64,000 bases of DNA from Bermanella sp044597725 (lineage in GTDB: Bacteria; Pseudomonadota; Gammaproteobacteria; Pseudomonadales; Oceanobacteraceae), in contig NZ_CP139003.1 of assembly GCF_044597725.1 (NCBI RefSeq), positions 3,100,001 to 3,164,000 of the forward strand. The letters run 5' to 3'. A program made the position numbers and the translations under genes. Below, piece by piece: positions 52,502 through 61,426 of this stretch. Every line of letters starts with the position of its first letter. Within the stretch, counting starts at the first letter, position 1. A model generated the notes under the pieces. That model was not told the DNA's origin and searched no databases. It saw only the letters and a program-made list of their open reading frames with translations.

Positions 52502-52544
52502 TTGATTTAGGTCAACTAGAGTCATGCTTACTACCCCTTATAGT
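52502..52544 (+). promoter_or_regulatory. FNR/Anr-dependent promoter of narGHJI
   Basis: TTGATTTAGGTCAA (52502-52515) matches the FNR consensus TTGAT-N4-ATCAA with one mismatch. A -10 box TATAGT lies at 52539-52544. A start near 52550 would place the FNR box centre at about -41.5, the class II position. Confidence 0.82.
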
Positions 52545-52609
52545 GCCACAAAATGCACTATAAATAATACATTCTAAACGCTTAGGGTGGACCTCATAGG
52601 AGAGAGAGT

Positions 52610-55600
52610 ATGAGTCAATTCCTCGATAGATTACAGTTTTTCAAACGCAAGCAGGGTACCTTTTCCAACGATCATGGTGTCACAACAAATGAGGACCGCC
52701 AATGGGAGGATGGTTATCGTCGTCGCTGGCAGCACGACAAAATTGTAAGGTCTACTCATGGTGTAAACTGTACAGGTTCATGCAGTTGGAAAATCTATGT
52801 CAAAGATGGCCTGATTACGTGGGAAACACAACAAACCGATTATCCTCGTACACGCCCTGACCTACCAAACCACGAGCCTCGAGGGTGTCCAAGGGGAGCG
52901 AGCTATTCTTGGTATATCTACAGTGCCAATCGCTTAAAGTACCCTAAAATACGTAAACGTCTTGTTAAGCTATGGCGTGAGGCTAAACAAATACACAGCG
53001 ATCCAGTGGCAGCTTGGGCTTCTATTGTAGAAGATAAAACCAAAGCTAAGCATTACAAAGAATCGCGAGGTATGGGGGGGTTTGTTCGAGCGGATTGGCA
53101 AGAAGTCAATGAGATCATTGCAGCTGCAAATGTATATACCGCAAAGGAATATGGTCCCGACAGAATCACCGGTTTTTCACCTATACCAGCCATGTCCATG
53201 GTGTCCTATGCAGCCGGTGCTCGTTACCTATCTCTAATTGGCGGTAACTGCCTAAGCTTTTACGACTGGTACTGTGATTTACCTCCCGCCTCCCCTCAAG
53301 TATGGGGCGAACAAACAGACGTGCCCGAATCAGCCGATTGGTATAATTCAAACTATATTATTGTTTGGGGTTCAAATGTCCCGCAAACACGTACACCAGA
53401 TGCTCACTTCTTAACAGAAGCGCGCTATAAGGGTACCAAAACCTGTGTCATCACATCCGATTACTCCGAAGCATCTAAGTTTGGCGATACTTGGCTATCG
53501 CCCAAACAAGGTACCGATGCTGCACTGGCCATGGCGTTTGGTCATGTCATTCTTAAAGAATTCCACGTTGATAAGCAAAGTGAATACTTCAGCACTTATA
53601 TACGTGAAAAAACCGACATGCCCAACTTGGTCATGCTCGAAAAAAATGAACAAGGTTTCACTCAAGGTCGCTTTTTACGCGCAGCAGACCTAGTTGATAG
53701 CCTAGGTGAAACCAATAACCCAGAATGGAAAACCATTGCTATTGATGAAAATACGAATAGCCTAGTATCACCCAACGGTTCCATTGGCTATCGCTGGGGC
53801 GAAAAAGGTAAATGGAACACACTTCAAATCGAAGGAAAAGGCAATACAGAAGTAAAACTTAAAACAACACTAAAAGAAAATCATGACGCTGTTGCGTCGG
53901 TCGCTTTCCCCTACTTTGCCACAGCCAAGAACGAACATGAACATAAATACTATGACCACACATCCCATGATGAAGTGCTTTATCGCAATGTTCCGGTCAA
54001 AGAAATAGAACTCGCAAACGGTGAAAAAGCCTATGTTGCAACTGTGTTTGATTTAACCGTTGCAAACTATGGTATTGATAATGGATTAGGCGGTGAGAAC
54101 GTCGCATCATCCTATGATGATGACGTGCCTTATACTCCTGCTTGGCAAGAGCAAGTAACCGGAGTTAAAGCAAGCGATGTCATTCGTATTGCCCGTGAAT
54201 TTGCCAATACAGCAGACAAAACTCGTGGCCGTTCTATGGTCATTGTTGGCGCCGCGTTGAATCACTGGTATCACATGGATATGAACTATCGTGGTCTAAT
54301 CAATATGCTGATGTTGTGTGGTTGTATTGGCCAATCAGGTGGTGGTTGGGCTCACTATGTAGGCCAAGAAAAGTTACGCCCACAAACAGGTTGGCAGCCC
54401 CTTGCCTTTGGTCTCGACTGGCAAAAGCCACCACGTCACATGAATGGTACATCGTTCTTTTATAACCACTCCAATCAATGGCGTTATGAAAAACTTTCAA
54501 TGAGTGAAGTCATATCACCATTGGCCAATAAAGAAAAATGGTCTGGATCTATTATTGACTTTAACACTCGTGCCGAACGCATGGGCTGGTTGCCTTCTGC
54601 GCCTCAGCTTGGTGAAAACCCACTTAATATCTGTAAAAAGGCCGAAGCTGAGGGTAAAGATGTAAAAGACTTCGTTGTGGATAAACTCAACTCAGGTGAG
54701 CTTAACTTTGCGTGTGAAGATCCCGATAACCCAAAGAACTTTCCTAGAAATATGTTTATATGGCGCTCTAATTTACTTGGCTCATCTGGTAAGGGTCATG
54801 AATACATGCTACGTCATTTACTCGGGACAAAGCATGGCTTAATGGGCAAAGACCTAGGTGAGGAAGGCGCCAAAAAACCTGAGGACGTAAAATGGAACGA
54901 TGAAGCACAAGAAGGCAAAGTTGATCTGTTAGTCACACTAGACTTTCGTATGTCAACAACCTGTCTGTATTCCGATATCGTCTTACCTACGGCCACTTGG
55001 TATGAAAAAGATGATATGAATACGTCTGATATGCATCCGTTTATTCATCCATTATCTAAAGCAGCCGATCCCGCTTGGGAAGCACGCTCTGACTGGGACA
55101 TTTTCAAAGGTATTGCTAAACAGTTCTCAAAAACTGCCGAAGGTCACCTGGGTGTCGAAAAAGATGTGGTCACCGTTCCTATTTTGCATGACACGCCAGC
55201 AGAAATGGCAAACCCTAACGGCGAAGTAAGATCTTGGTGGAAAGGTGAATGCGATTTAGTACCAGGTAAAACAGCTCCTAACCTTGTGGTTGTAGAACGA
55301 GATTACCCAAATACTTATGCACGCTTTACTTCAATTGGTCCACTTCTCGATCAACAAGGTAATGGTGGCAAAGGGATAAACTGGAATACTGATGACGAAA
55401 TACACCTGTTAAAAGAACTTAATCGAACTCACCTTGATGGTGCTAATGAAGGCAGACCCAAACTCGAAACGGCCATTGATGCAGCCGAGATGATATTAAC
55501 GCTTGCTCCAGAAACAAACGGTAATGTCGCGGTAAAGGCATGGCAAGCTTTAGGTGAATTTACCGGATTAGATCACACACATTTGGCACGCCCCAAGCAG

Positions 55601-56341
55601 GAAGAAAAAATTCGCTTTCGTGATATTCAAGCACAACCTAGAAAAATTATTTCATCACCAACATGGTCTGGCCTCGAAGATGAACATGTTTCTTACAATG
55701 CTGGCTACACCAATGTACATGAAGATATTCCATGGCGAACACTGACAGGCCGTCAGCAATTCTATATGGACCATGAATGGATGCGTGATTTTGGCGAAAA
55801 CCATGTTTCGTACAAACCACCTATTAACCTCAAAACAGTACAACCAATTATGGGTAAAAAGCCAAATGGCAATAAGGAAATTGCGCTTAACTGGATCACC
55901 CCACACCAAAAATGGGGTATTCACAGCACCTATTCAGATAATTTGTTGATGCTAACCCTATCTCGTGGTGGGCCTATTGTTTGGTTGAGTGAAGTAGATG
56001 CGAAAAAAGCCGACATTGAAGATAACGATTGGATCGAAATCTTTAACGTCAACGGTGCGATTACTGCCCGGGCCGTTGTTTCACAACGTGTGCCCGAAGG
56101 TATGAGCATGATGTACCACGCTCAGGAGCGCATTATCAATGTACCAGGTTCCGAACTCACACAATCCCGTGGTGGTATACATAACTCGGTGACGCGAGCC
56201 GTTATGAAACCAACACATATGATTGGCGGCTATGCCCAACAGTCTTATGGGTTTAACTACTACGGTACCGTAGGCTGCAACCGTGATGAATTCGTGGTTG
56301 TTAGAAAAATGAATAAAGTTGATTGGTTAGATGAGGAGTAA
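52610..56341 (+). CDS. narG: Respiratory nitrate reductase alpha subunit NarG
   Basis: Cytoplasmic catalytic subunit of membrane-bound nitrate reductase; holds the bis-molybdopterin guanine dinucleotide Mo centre and the FS0 [4Fe-4S] cluster. The 1243-residue protein has the FS0 ligands His50, Cys54, Cys58 and Cys93 (HGVNCTGSC ... PRGCPRG) and the Mo-ligand Asp223 in YDWYCDLPPASPQ. The N-terminus keeps the basic RRRWQHDK vestige near 37. GGAGAG ribosome-binding site. Length is normal. First gene of narGHJI, under an FNR-type promoter. Confidence 0.98.
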   Translation: MSQFLDRLQFFKRKQGTFSNDHGVTTNEDRQWEDGYRRRWQHDKIVRSTHGVNCTGSCSWKIYVKDGLITWETQQTDYPRTRPDLPNHEPRGCPRGASYSWYIYSANRLKYPKIRKRLVKLWREAKQIHSDPVAAWASIVEDKTKAKHYKESRGMGGFVRADWQEVNEIIAAANVYTAKEYGPDRITGFSPIPAMSMVSYAAGARYLSLIGGNCLSFYDWYCDLPPASPQVWGEQTDVPESADWYNSNYIIVWGSNVPQTRTPDAHFLTEARYKGTKTCVITSDYSEASKFGDTWLSPKQGTDAALAMAFGHVILKEFHVDKQSEYFSTYIREKTDMPNLVMLEKNEQGFTQGRFLRAADLVDSLGETNNPEWKTIAIDENTNSLVSPNGSIGYRWGEKGKWNTLQIEGKGNTEVKLKTTLKENHDAVASVAFPYFATAKNEHEHKYYDHTSHDEVLYRNVPVKEIELANGEKAYVATVFDLTVANYGIDNGLGGENVASSYDDDVPYTPAWQEQVTGVKASDVIRIAREFANTADKTRGRSMVIVGAALNHWYHMDMNYRGLINMLMLCGCIGQSGGGWAHYVGQEKLRPQTGWQPLAFGLDWQKPPRHMNGTSFFYNHSNQWRYEKLSMSEVISPLANKEKWSGSIIDFNTRAERMGWLPSAPQLGENPLNICKKAEAEGKDVKDFVVDKLNSGELNFACEDPDNPKNFPRNMFIWRSNLLGSSGKGHEYMLRHLLGTKHGLMGKDLGEEGAKKPEDVKWNDEAQEGKVDLLVTLDFRMSTTCLYSDIVLPTATWYEKDDMNTSDMHPFIHPLSKAADPAWEARSDWDIFKGIAKQFSKTAEGHLGVEKDVVTVPILHDTPAEMANPNGEVRSWWKGECDLVPGKTAPNLVVVERDYPNTYARFTSIGPLLDQQGNGGKGINWNTDDEIHLLKELNRTHLDGANEGRPKLETAIDAAEMILTLAPETNGNVAVKAWQALGEFTGLDHTHLARPKQEEKIRFRDIQAQPRKIISSPTWSGLEDEHVSYNAGYTNVHEDIPWRTLTGRQQFYMDHEWMRDFGENHVSYKPPINLKTVQPIMGKKPNGNKEIALNWITPHQKWGIHSTYSDNLLMLTLSRGGPIVWLSEVDAKKADIEDNDWIEIFNVNGAITARAVVSQRVPEGMSMMYHAQERIINVPGSELTQSRGGIHNSVTRAVMKPTHMIGGYAQQSYGFNYYGTVGCNRDEFVVVRKMNKVDWLDEE

Positions 56342-56345
56342 CAGC

Positions 56346-57884
56346 ATGAAAGTAAGAGCTCAAATTGGCATGGTGTTAAACCTCGATAAGTGCATTGGTT
56401 GTCATACATGCTCGGTTACCTGTAAAAATGTTTGGACGTCTCGTGAAGGCGTTGAATACGCTTGGTTTAATAATGTTGAAACCAAGCCTGGCGTGGGCTT
56501 TCCACGTGAATGGGAAAATCAAGAAAAATGGAATGGTGGTTGGAATCTAAAAAAAGGAAAGTTACAACCCAAAATTGGTGGCAAACATAGGATTTTAGCA
56601 AATATTTTTGCCAATCCAGATTTGCCCGAACTTGACGATTATTACGAACCATTCGATTTTGATTACCAGCATCTTCATACAGCAGGTGAAAGCAAACACC
56701 AGCCAGTTGCGCGTCCACGCTCATTAGTAAGTGGTAAGCGCATGGAGAAAATCAACTGGGGCCCTAACTGGGAAGAAATACTAGGTACTGAATTTGAAAA
56801 GCGAAAAAAAGATAAAAACTTTGAGAACGTACAAACTGAAATGCTAGGTGAGTTTGAAAATACATTCATGATGTATTTACCACGTTTATGCGAGCATTGC
56901 TTAAACCCAACCTGTGTTGCGTCATGTCCTAGTGGTGCCATCTACAAGCGAGAAGAAGACGGCATAGTATTAATAGATCAGGACAAATGTCGTGGTTGGC
57001 GCATGTGTGTAAGCGCATGTCCATATAAAAAGATCTATTACAACTGGAAAACTGGCAAATCAGAGAAATGTATCTTTTGTTATCCTCGTATCGAAGCGGG
57101 CCAACCAACAATATGTTCCGAAACATGTGTGGGAAGAATTCGTTATTTAGGTGTGTTGCTATACGATGCAGACCGCATTGAAGAAGCTGCAACAACACCA
57201 AATGAGAAGGATTTGTACCATGCACAATGCGACATATTTTTAGATCCAACCGACCCTAATGTGATTGCCGCCGCTAAACAAGAAGGGATACCTCAATCGT
57301 GGTTAGATGCTGCTGTGGACTCGCCTGTTTATAAAATGGCAATGGACTGGAAAGTCGCACTGCCCTTGCACCCTGAATACCGCACCTTGCCTATGGTTTG
57401 GTATGTACCGCCACTAAGTCCAATACAAAACGCTGTAGAAGCGGGCCATGTTGGTAAAAACGGAGAAATTCCCGACCTAAAATCATTACGTATACCAATC
57501 AAATACTTAGCCAACTTACTAACGGCAGGAGATGAACAACCTGTTATCGATGCACTGGAAAGAATGATTGCCATGCGTGCCTATAAACGCTCTCAAAATG
57601 TCGATGGTGTGGAAGACTTAGAGGTACTACAACAAGCCGGTATAACTCAGGCGCAAGTTGAAGAAATGTACCGTTATATGGCACTGGCCAATTATGAAGA
57701 TCGCTTTGTCATTCCAACTAGTCACAAAGCTTATGCCGAAGAAACATTTGGTGCAGCACATGACGCCCGTAATGGATGCGGTTTTAGCTTTGGTAATGGT
57801 TGTTCAACCGGAACAGATGATGTGAACCTGTTCGGTGCTAAACAACAAACTGTAAAAGTGGTTAAACCCGCAAAGTTTGATTGA
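56346..57884 (+). CDS. narH: Respiratory nitrate reductase beta subunit NarH
   Basis: Electron-transfer subunit with three [4Fe-4S] and one [3Fe-4S] cluster, wiring NarI haems to NarG. I start at MKVRAQIG (56346, GAGGAG upstream), giving 512 residues; an in-frame start at 56331 overlaps narG. Cys motifs: CIGCHTCSVTCKNVW (about 16-30), CEHCLNPTCVASCP, CRGWRMCVSACP (Trp in place of the fourth Cys marks the [3Fe-4S] site) and the later CIFCYPR / CSETCVG set. Clusters and length are normal. Confidence 0.98.
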   Translation: MKVRAQIGMVLNLDKCIGCHTCSVTCKNVWTSREGVEYAWFNNVETKPGVGFPREWENQEKWNGGWNLKKGKLQPKIGGKHRILANIFANPDLPELDDYYEPFDFDYQHLHTAGESKHQPVARPRSLVSGKRMEKINWGPNWEEILGTEFEKRKKDKNFENVQTEMLGEFENTFMMYLPRLCEHCLNPTCVASCPSGAIYKREEDGIVLIDQDKCRGWRMCVSACPYKKIYYNWKTGKSEKCIFCYPRIEAGQPTICSETCVGRIRYLGVLLYDADRIEEAATTPNEKDLYHAQCDIFLDPTDPNVIAAAKQEGIPQSWLDAAVDSPVYKMAMDWKVALPLHPEYRTLPMVWYVPPLSPIQNAVEAGHVGKNGEIPDLKSLRIPIKYLANLLTAGDEQPVIDALERMIAMRAYKRSQNVDGVEDLEVLQQAGITQAQVEEMYRYMALANYEDRFVIPTSHKAYAEETFGAAHDARNGCGFSFGNGCSTGTDDVNLFGAKQQTVKVVKPAKFD

Positions 57885-57894
57885 GGATTCTGAT

Positions 57895-58638
57895 ATGAAA
57901 ATACTTAAAGCCATTGCAGTATTGCTTAACTACCCTACCCCAGCATTATTAGCTGGGGAGAAAGAACTATGTAACGTTATTAACGAAAGCTACGATTATC
58001 TTTCGAGCACTAATCGAGCATCTTTGCTGCAATTTATCGAAAATCATTTCTCGCAGGACATTCTCGACTGGCAAAGTGACTACGACAGTCTCTTTGAACG
58101 GGGACGAAACCTATCTTTGTTACTATTTGAGCATGTTCATGGTGAAAGTCGAGATCGTGGCCAAGCTATGGTTGACTTGATTGAACAATATCAAAAAGCC
58201 GGACTAGAAATAGGAATAAAAGAACTTCCTGATCATATTCCACTATTTCTTGAGTTCCTATCAACACAAGAAGAAGAGGACGCGCAGGCTTGGTTAATGG
58301 ATGTAAGTCATATTCTTGCTCTATTGCTCGCCCGATTAGAAGAGCGCAATAGTGACTACAGTGCTCTTTTCTCGGCTCTAATCGAAATTAGCCAAGTAGA
58401 ATTGGATCTCAGTGAAATAAAGCGAGTGGTAAAAACTGAAGAACGTGATGACACCCAAGAAGCCATTGATAAAGTTTGGGAAGAAGAAATGGTTCGGTTT
58501 GGTCCCGATCAGAGTGACTCTAGCTGTTCAACTGAACAGATGCGCCCTTCCGAAAATCAATCACGCGTTCATGACATGCCAATTACGATTCTGGATGCAA
58601 CTCAACCTGTGGAATCAGTTGCTCAGGTGAAGGAGTAA
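57895..58638 (+). CDS. narJ: Nitrate reductase maturation chaperone NarJ
   Basis: System-specific chaperone (TorD/NarJ family) that keeps NarGH soluble until the Mo cofactor is inserted and NarI is present. I start at MKILKAIAVLLNYP (57895; GAGGATT upstream), giving 247 residues. Conserved features include YDSLFERGRNLSLLLFEHVHGESRDRGQAMVDL (in parts, about 62-95) and the DHIPLFLEFLS block. A variable acidic tail (about 185-247) follows. Third in narGHJI. Confidence 0.96.
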   Translation: MKILKAIAVLLNYPTPALLAGEKELCNVINESYDYLSSTNRASLLQFIENHFSQDILDWQSDYDSLFERGRNLSLLLFEHVHGESRDRGQAMVDLIEQYQKAGLEIGIKELPDHIPLFLEFLSTQEEEDAQAWLMDVSHILALLLARLEERNSDYSALFSALIEISQVELDLSEIKRVVKTEERDDTQEAIDKVWEEEMVRFGPDQSDSSCSTEQMRPSENQSRVHDMPITILDATQPVESVAQVKE

Positions 58639-58641
58639 AAA

Positions 58642-59334
58642 ATGGAATACTTAAATCATTTATTGTTTGGAATATACCCCTATATCACACTTGTTGTGTT
58701 TTTTTTGGGTAGCCTTATACGCTATGACCGTGATCAGTACAGCTGGAAAACAGGTTCTAGCCAACTGCTTGAAGGTAAGCTCTTACGCAAAGGTAGCATG
58801 CCCTTTCATGTAGGTATTATTGCTGTCCTGCTAGGTCATTTTGTTGGCTTACTTACACCACACCAAGTATGGGATTTTTTCCATATCACAGCGGGTATGA
58901 AGCAAATAGTTGCTATTGCCATGGGTGGAATATTTGGTCTAATTTGCTTTTATGGGTTGACTATTTTGATCTATCGCCGGTTGTTCATTCCACGAGTAAG
59001 GGCTTCGAGCTCAACTATGGATAACCTTGTATTGATTCTTCTTTATATTCAATTAATCCTAGGTTTATTAAGCATTTTTGTTAGCGTAAACCATCTAGAT
59101 GGTGCAGAAATGCTCATGCTCATGAGCTGGGCACAAAACATGGTGACTTTCCAAAGTGCCGATGCATCTAACGCCATCATGGGCGTACATTGGATCTATA
59201 AGCTCCATGTATTCTTGGGTATGACATTATTTTTAATCTTTCCTTTTAGCAGATTGGTTCATATATGGAGCGTGCCATTCAAATACTTTGGACGTAACTA
59301 TCAAGTAGTACGTACCAAGTTATCAAAAAGCTAA
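58642..59334 (+). CDS. narI: Respiratory nitrate reductase gamma subunit NarI
   Basis: Membrane cytochrome b that oxidises quinol and anchors NarGH. The 230-residue protein has five helices, starts MEYLNHLLFGIYPYITLVVF, and carries the haem-ligand His pairs in helices II (FHVGIIAVLLGHFVG) and V (HWIYKLHVFLGMTLFLIFPFSRLVH, in parts). The RYDRDQYSWKTGSSQLL loop is standard. Three nt separate it from narJ. A perfect hairpin follows before the parvulin gene. Confidence 0.97.
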   Translation: MEYLNHLLFGIYPYITLVVFFLGSLIRYDRDQYSWKTGSSQLLEGKLLRKGSMPFHVGIIAVLLGHFVGLLTPHQVWDFFHITAGMKQIVAIAMGGIFGLICFYGLTILIYRRLFIPRVRASSSTMDNLVLILLYIQLILGLLSIFVSVNHLDGAEMLMLMSWAQNMVTFQSADASNAIMGVHWIYKLHVFLGMTLFLIFPFSRLVHIWSVPFKYFGRNYQVVRTKLSKS

Positions 59335-59345
59335 TATTAATTGTA

Positions 59346-59373
59346 TAGCCAACATCATGATGGATGTTGGCTA
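59346..59373 (+). promoter_or_regulatory. Intercistronic hairpin between narI and the parvulin gene
   Basis: TAGCCAACATC (59346-59356) and its exact complement (59363-59373) form an 11-bp stem with a 6-nt loop. No T-run follows, so it is unlikely to be an efficient terminator; it may set mRNA stability or lower downstream expression. Confidence 0.7.
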
Positions 59374-59389
59374 GTATAAGGAGACGATT

Positions 59390-60226
59390 ATGACCTTATT
59401 TACCAATGCCGCTATTGATACCAATAGCCCACAAACAATAGCAACCAGCAAAGTCGCTAACAAACCAGAAATAGTGGTTAACGGTGTGGTTATTGATGAA
59501 AGTGAAATATTAAATGAAATGCAGTATCACCCTGCTGAAAATCAGCGTGATGCCATGATTAAGTCCGCAGAAAGCTTAATAATAAAAGAACTTTTAACAC
59601 AACAAGTGCACAAGAAAAGTATTGACGTATCGAATCAGTCGGATGAGGCCGCAATTGACGTGCTGCTAGAAAAAGAAGTGCCGACTCCTAATTTGAGTAA
59701 AGACGAGTGCTGGCACTTCTATCAAGCTAATAAACGCAAGTTTATAACAAGTCCGATTCTTGAGGTGCGCCATATTCTTATCAGCGCACCTGAATCAGAT
59801 ATCGAATTTCGCCAACAAGCAGAAACAGTTGCTAATGAGATTCTGCAACAAATAAAGGAAAATGAAAATGCTTTTTCCACCCTTGCAGAAAAATACAGCC
59901 ATTGCCCATCTAAAGAACAAGGCGGATCACTGGGTCAAATAAGTAAAGGGCAAACAGTACCCGAATTTGAACGAGCTCTTTTTTTATCGAAAGTTGGCTT
60001 GCAACCTCGACCTATTGAATCTCGCTATGGCTATCACATAACAAAAGTTGAAAACCGAGAGGAAGGCAGTCAATTACCCTATGACCTTGTTGAAGATGAG
60101 ATAAAGCACTATCTAACCGAAAAGGTTCGTCGAAAATCCACAGCTCAGTATCTACAAATACTCATTCAAGAAGCCAATATTGAAGGGTTTGTTTTTGATG
60201 TTTCTGACTCCCCTCTAATTCAATAA
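59390..60226 (+). CDS. Parvulin-type peptidyl-prolyl isomerase
   Basis: PpiC/parvulin isomerase, 278 residues. An N-terminal helical part (about 25-115) precedes the rotamase domain (about 120-222) with LEVRHILISAPESD, FSTLAEKYSHCPSKEQGGSLG and the terminal YGYHITKVENRE block. No signal peptide is visible, so it is probably cytoplasmic, like NifM-type proteins. Parvulins commonly end nar operons in Pseudomonas-like bacteria, where they are thought to aid NarGHI folding. AAGGAG ribosome-binding site. Confidence 0.92.
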   Translation: MTLFTNAAIDTNSPQTIATSKVANKPEIVVNGVVIDESEILNEMQYHPAENQRDAMIKSAESLIIKELLTQQVHKKSIDVSNQSDEAAIDVLLEKEVPTPNLSKDECWHFYQANKRKFITSPILEVRHILISAPESDIEFRQQAETVANEILQQIKENENAFSTLAEKYSHCPSKEQGGSLGQISKGQTVPEFERALFLSKVGLQPRPIESRYGYHITKVENREEGSQLPYDLVEDEIKHYLTEKVRRKSTAQYLQILIQEANIEGFVFDVSDSPLIQ

Positions 60227-60295
60227 GAAGGTTTTTAGCATCAGTTTGTCACATTAAAACAACACATAAATTCAATATGTAAAGTAAGGTTCATT

Positions 60296-60682
60296 ATGCA
60301 AGGGCACTTTCAACAGCTACTAGATATGACAAAATCGCAGGAACAGCCACAGCGGCTATTATTTCTGTTCGCTCAAACCGAACCAAAAAACAAGAGCAAG
60401 CACTATAAGAAAGGCACTATAAATCCTATTATGTGCGTAGATAAACTACCTGCTGCACTTTCAAGCTTTAGGGACCTGGTTAGCGAAGCTGACAGTATCA
60501 ATAAAGACTGGGATCTTATCATGATTGCAGGGTTAAGTGGTCAAAACGGGGCAGCACCTAGTGAAGACGATGCCGAACCCTACTTAAATAAAATGACTAA
60601 TGACGTATCAAGTGGCGCAGACCTCTCTCGCTATCTCGTTTTAGATCGTCAAGAACAGGTACTAGAGTTTCAATCTTTATAA
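60296..60682 (+). CDS. Small conserved-looking protein of the nar cluster
   Basis: A 128-residue soluble protein without a named domain that I can assign. The pattern PQRLLFLFAQ ... PIMCVDKLPAALSSFRDLVSEAD ... WDLIMIAGLSGQNGAAPSEDDAEPYL is one I remember from Pseudomonas-type proteins labelled ribonucleotide reductase subunit alpha; that label is very probably wrong, because no reductase motif is present. It is the last gene of the narGHJI-ppi unit, followed by a strong terminator. A role in the nitrate pathway is inferred only from position. Confidence 0.75.
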   Translation: MQGHFQQLLDMTKSQEQPQRLLFLFAQTEPKNKSKHYKKGTINPIMCVDKLPAALSSFRDLVSEADSINKDWDLIMIAGLSGQNGAAPSEDDAEPYLNKMTNDVSSGADLSRYLVLDRQEQVLEFQSL

Positions 60683-60705
60683 ATATATTTTAAAACACAC
60701 TTTAT

Positions 60706-60758
60706 AAAACCGTAGAAGAAAGCGAAACGTTGTTTCACTTTCTTCTACGGTTTTTTTT
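60706..60758 (+). terminator. Strong intrinsic terminator of the nar operon
   Basis: CCGTAGAAGAAAG-CGAAAC / TTTCA-CTTTCTTCTACGG form a stem of more than 13 bp around a short loop, followed by eight T. It separates the nar operon from nrdGD. Confidence 0.93.
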
Positions 60759-60808
60759 ATACACAAAAAAATATCTGCATAAATCGCTCCATTACGGTAT
60801 GCGCATTA

Positions 60809-60852
60809 TTGACGTAGATCAATAATCTGATGTGGTACAAGACCGATAAAAT
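60809..60852 (+). promoter_or_regulatory. FNR/Anr-dependent promoter of nrdGD
   Basis: TTGACGTAGATCAA (60809-60822) fits TTGAT-N4-ATCAA with one mismatch. A -10 box TAAAAT lies at 60847-60852. The box centre would be near -43, a standard activating position, leaving a leader of about 45 nt before nrdG. Confidence 0.8.
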
Positions 60853-60904
60853 CAATATATTGTGTTTAAATAAAAATTAAACACTACATATAGGTTTTAG
60901 TCGT

Positions 60905-61426
60905 ATGTTAAATCAGTTCCAATTACGCACAGACGCGCCTCATGTGGTATTTCAAGAATGCCCCAATGAAGTCGCTTTATGCTTTCGCTTTTATGGTTGC
61001 CCAATTGCCTGTGATGGCTGTCATAGTACCGAGCTATGGGATGAGCAAGGAGGCAATGCATTAACGCTTGCACAATTCTGTGATTATCTAGAGCAATATA
61101 AGGGGCTAATCACAGCCGTTGTTTTCTTTGGTGGTGAATGGAAACCTTTTGCCCTGCAAGCACTTCTTAAAACCACTCGTCGTTATGGTCTAAAAACATG
61201 CTTATATTCTGGACTCAACAATTTATCTAAACACCTAAAACCCTACCTCGACTTTGCTAAATTGGGGCCATGGAAAGCAGAATTTGGTGGTTTAGATTCA
61301 TCTCAGACTAATCAGCGATTCTATCACATAAAAAATGGAGAAATATCCAGTGAGTTGACCCACTTATTTCAACCTACACATCCTTATTCTAATAACAACC
61401 CATGCAAGGAGACGCTTTATGCTTAA
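60905..61426 (+). CDS. nrdG: Anaerobic ribonucleotide reductase activating protein NrdG
   Basis: Radical SAM enzyme that forms the glycyl radical in NrdD. The 173-residue protein has the CX3CX2C [4Fe-4S] motif in FYGCPIACDGCHSTE (about residues 33-47) and the GGE motif (FFGGEW). The C-terminal part (about 115-173) is longer and less conserved than in E. coli NrdG. Overlaps nrdD by 8 nt. Under an FNR-type promoter. The order nrdG-nrdD is reversed compared with E. coli. Confidence 0.93.
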   Translation: MLNQFQLRTDAPHVVFQECPNEVALCFRFYGCPIACDGCHSTELWDEQGGNALTLAQFCDYLEQYKGLITAVVFFGGEWKPFALQALLKTTRRYGLKTCLYSGLNNLSKHLKPYLDFAKLGPWKAEFGGLDSSQTNQRFYHIKNGEISSELTHLFQPTHPYSNNNPCKETLYA

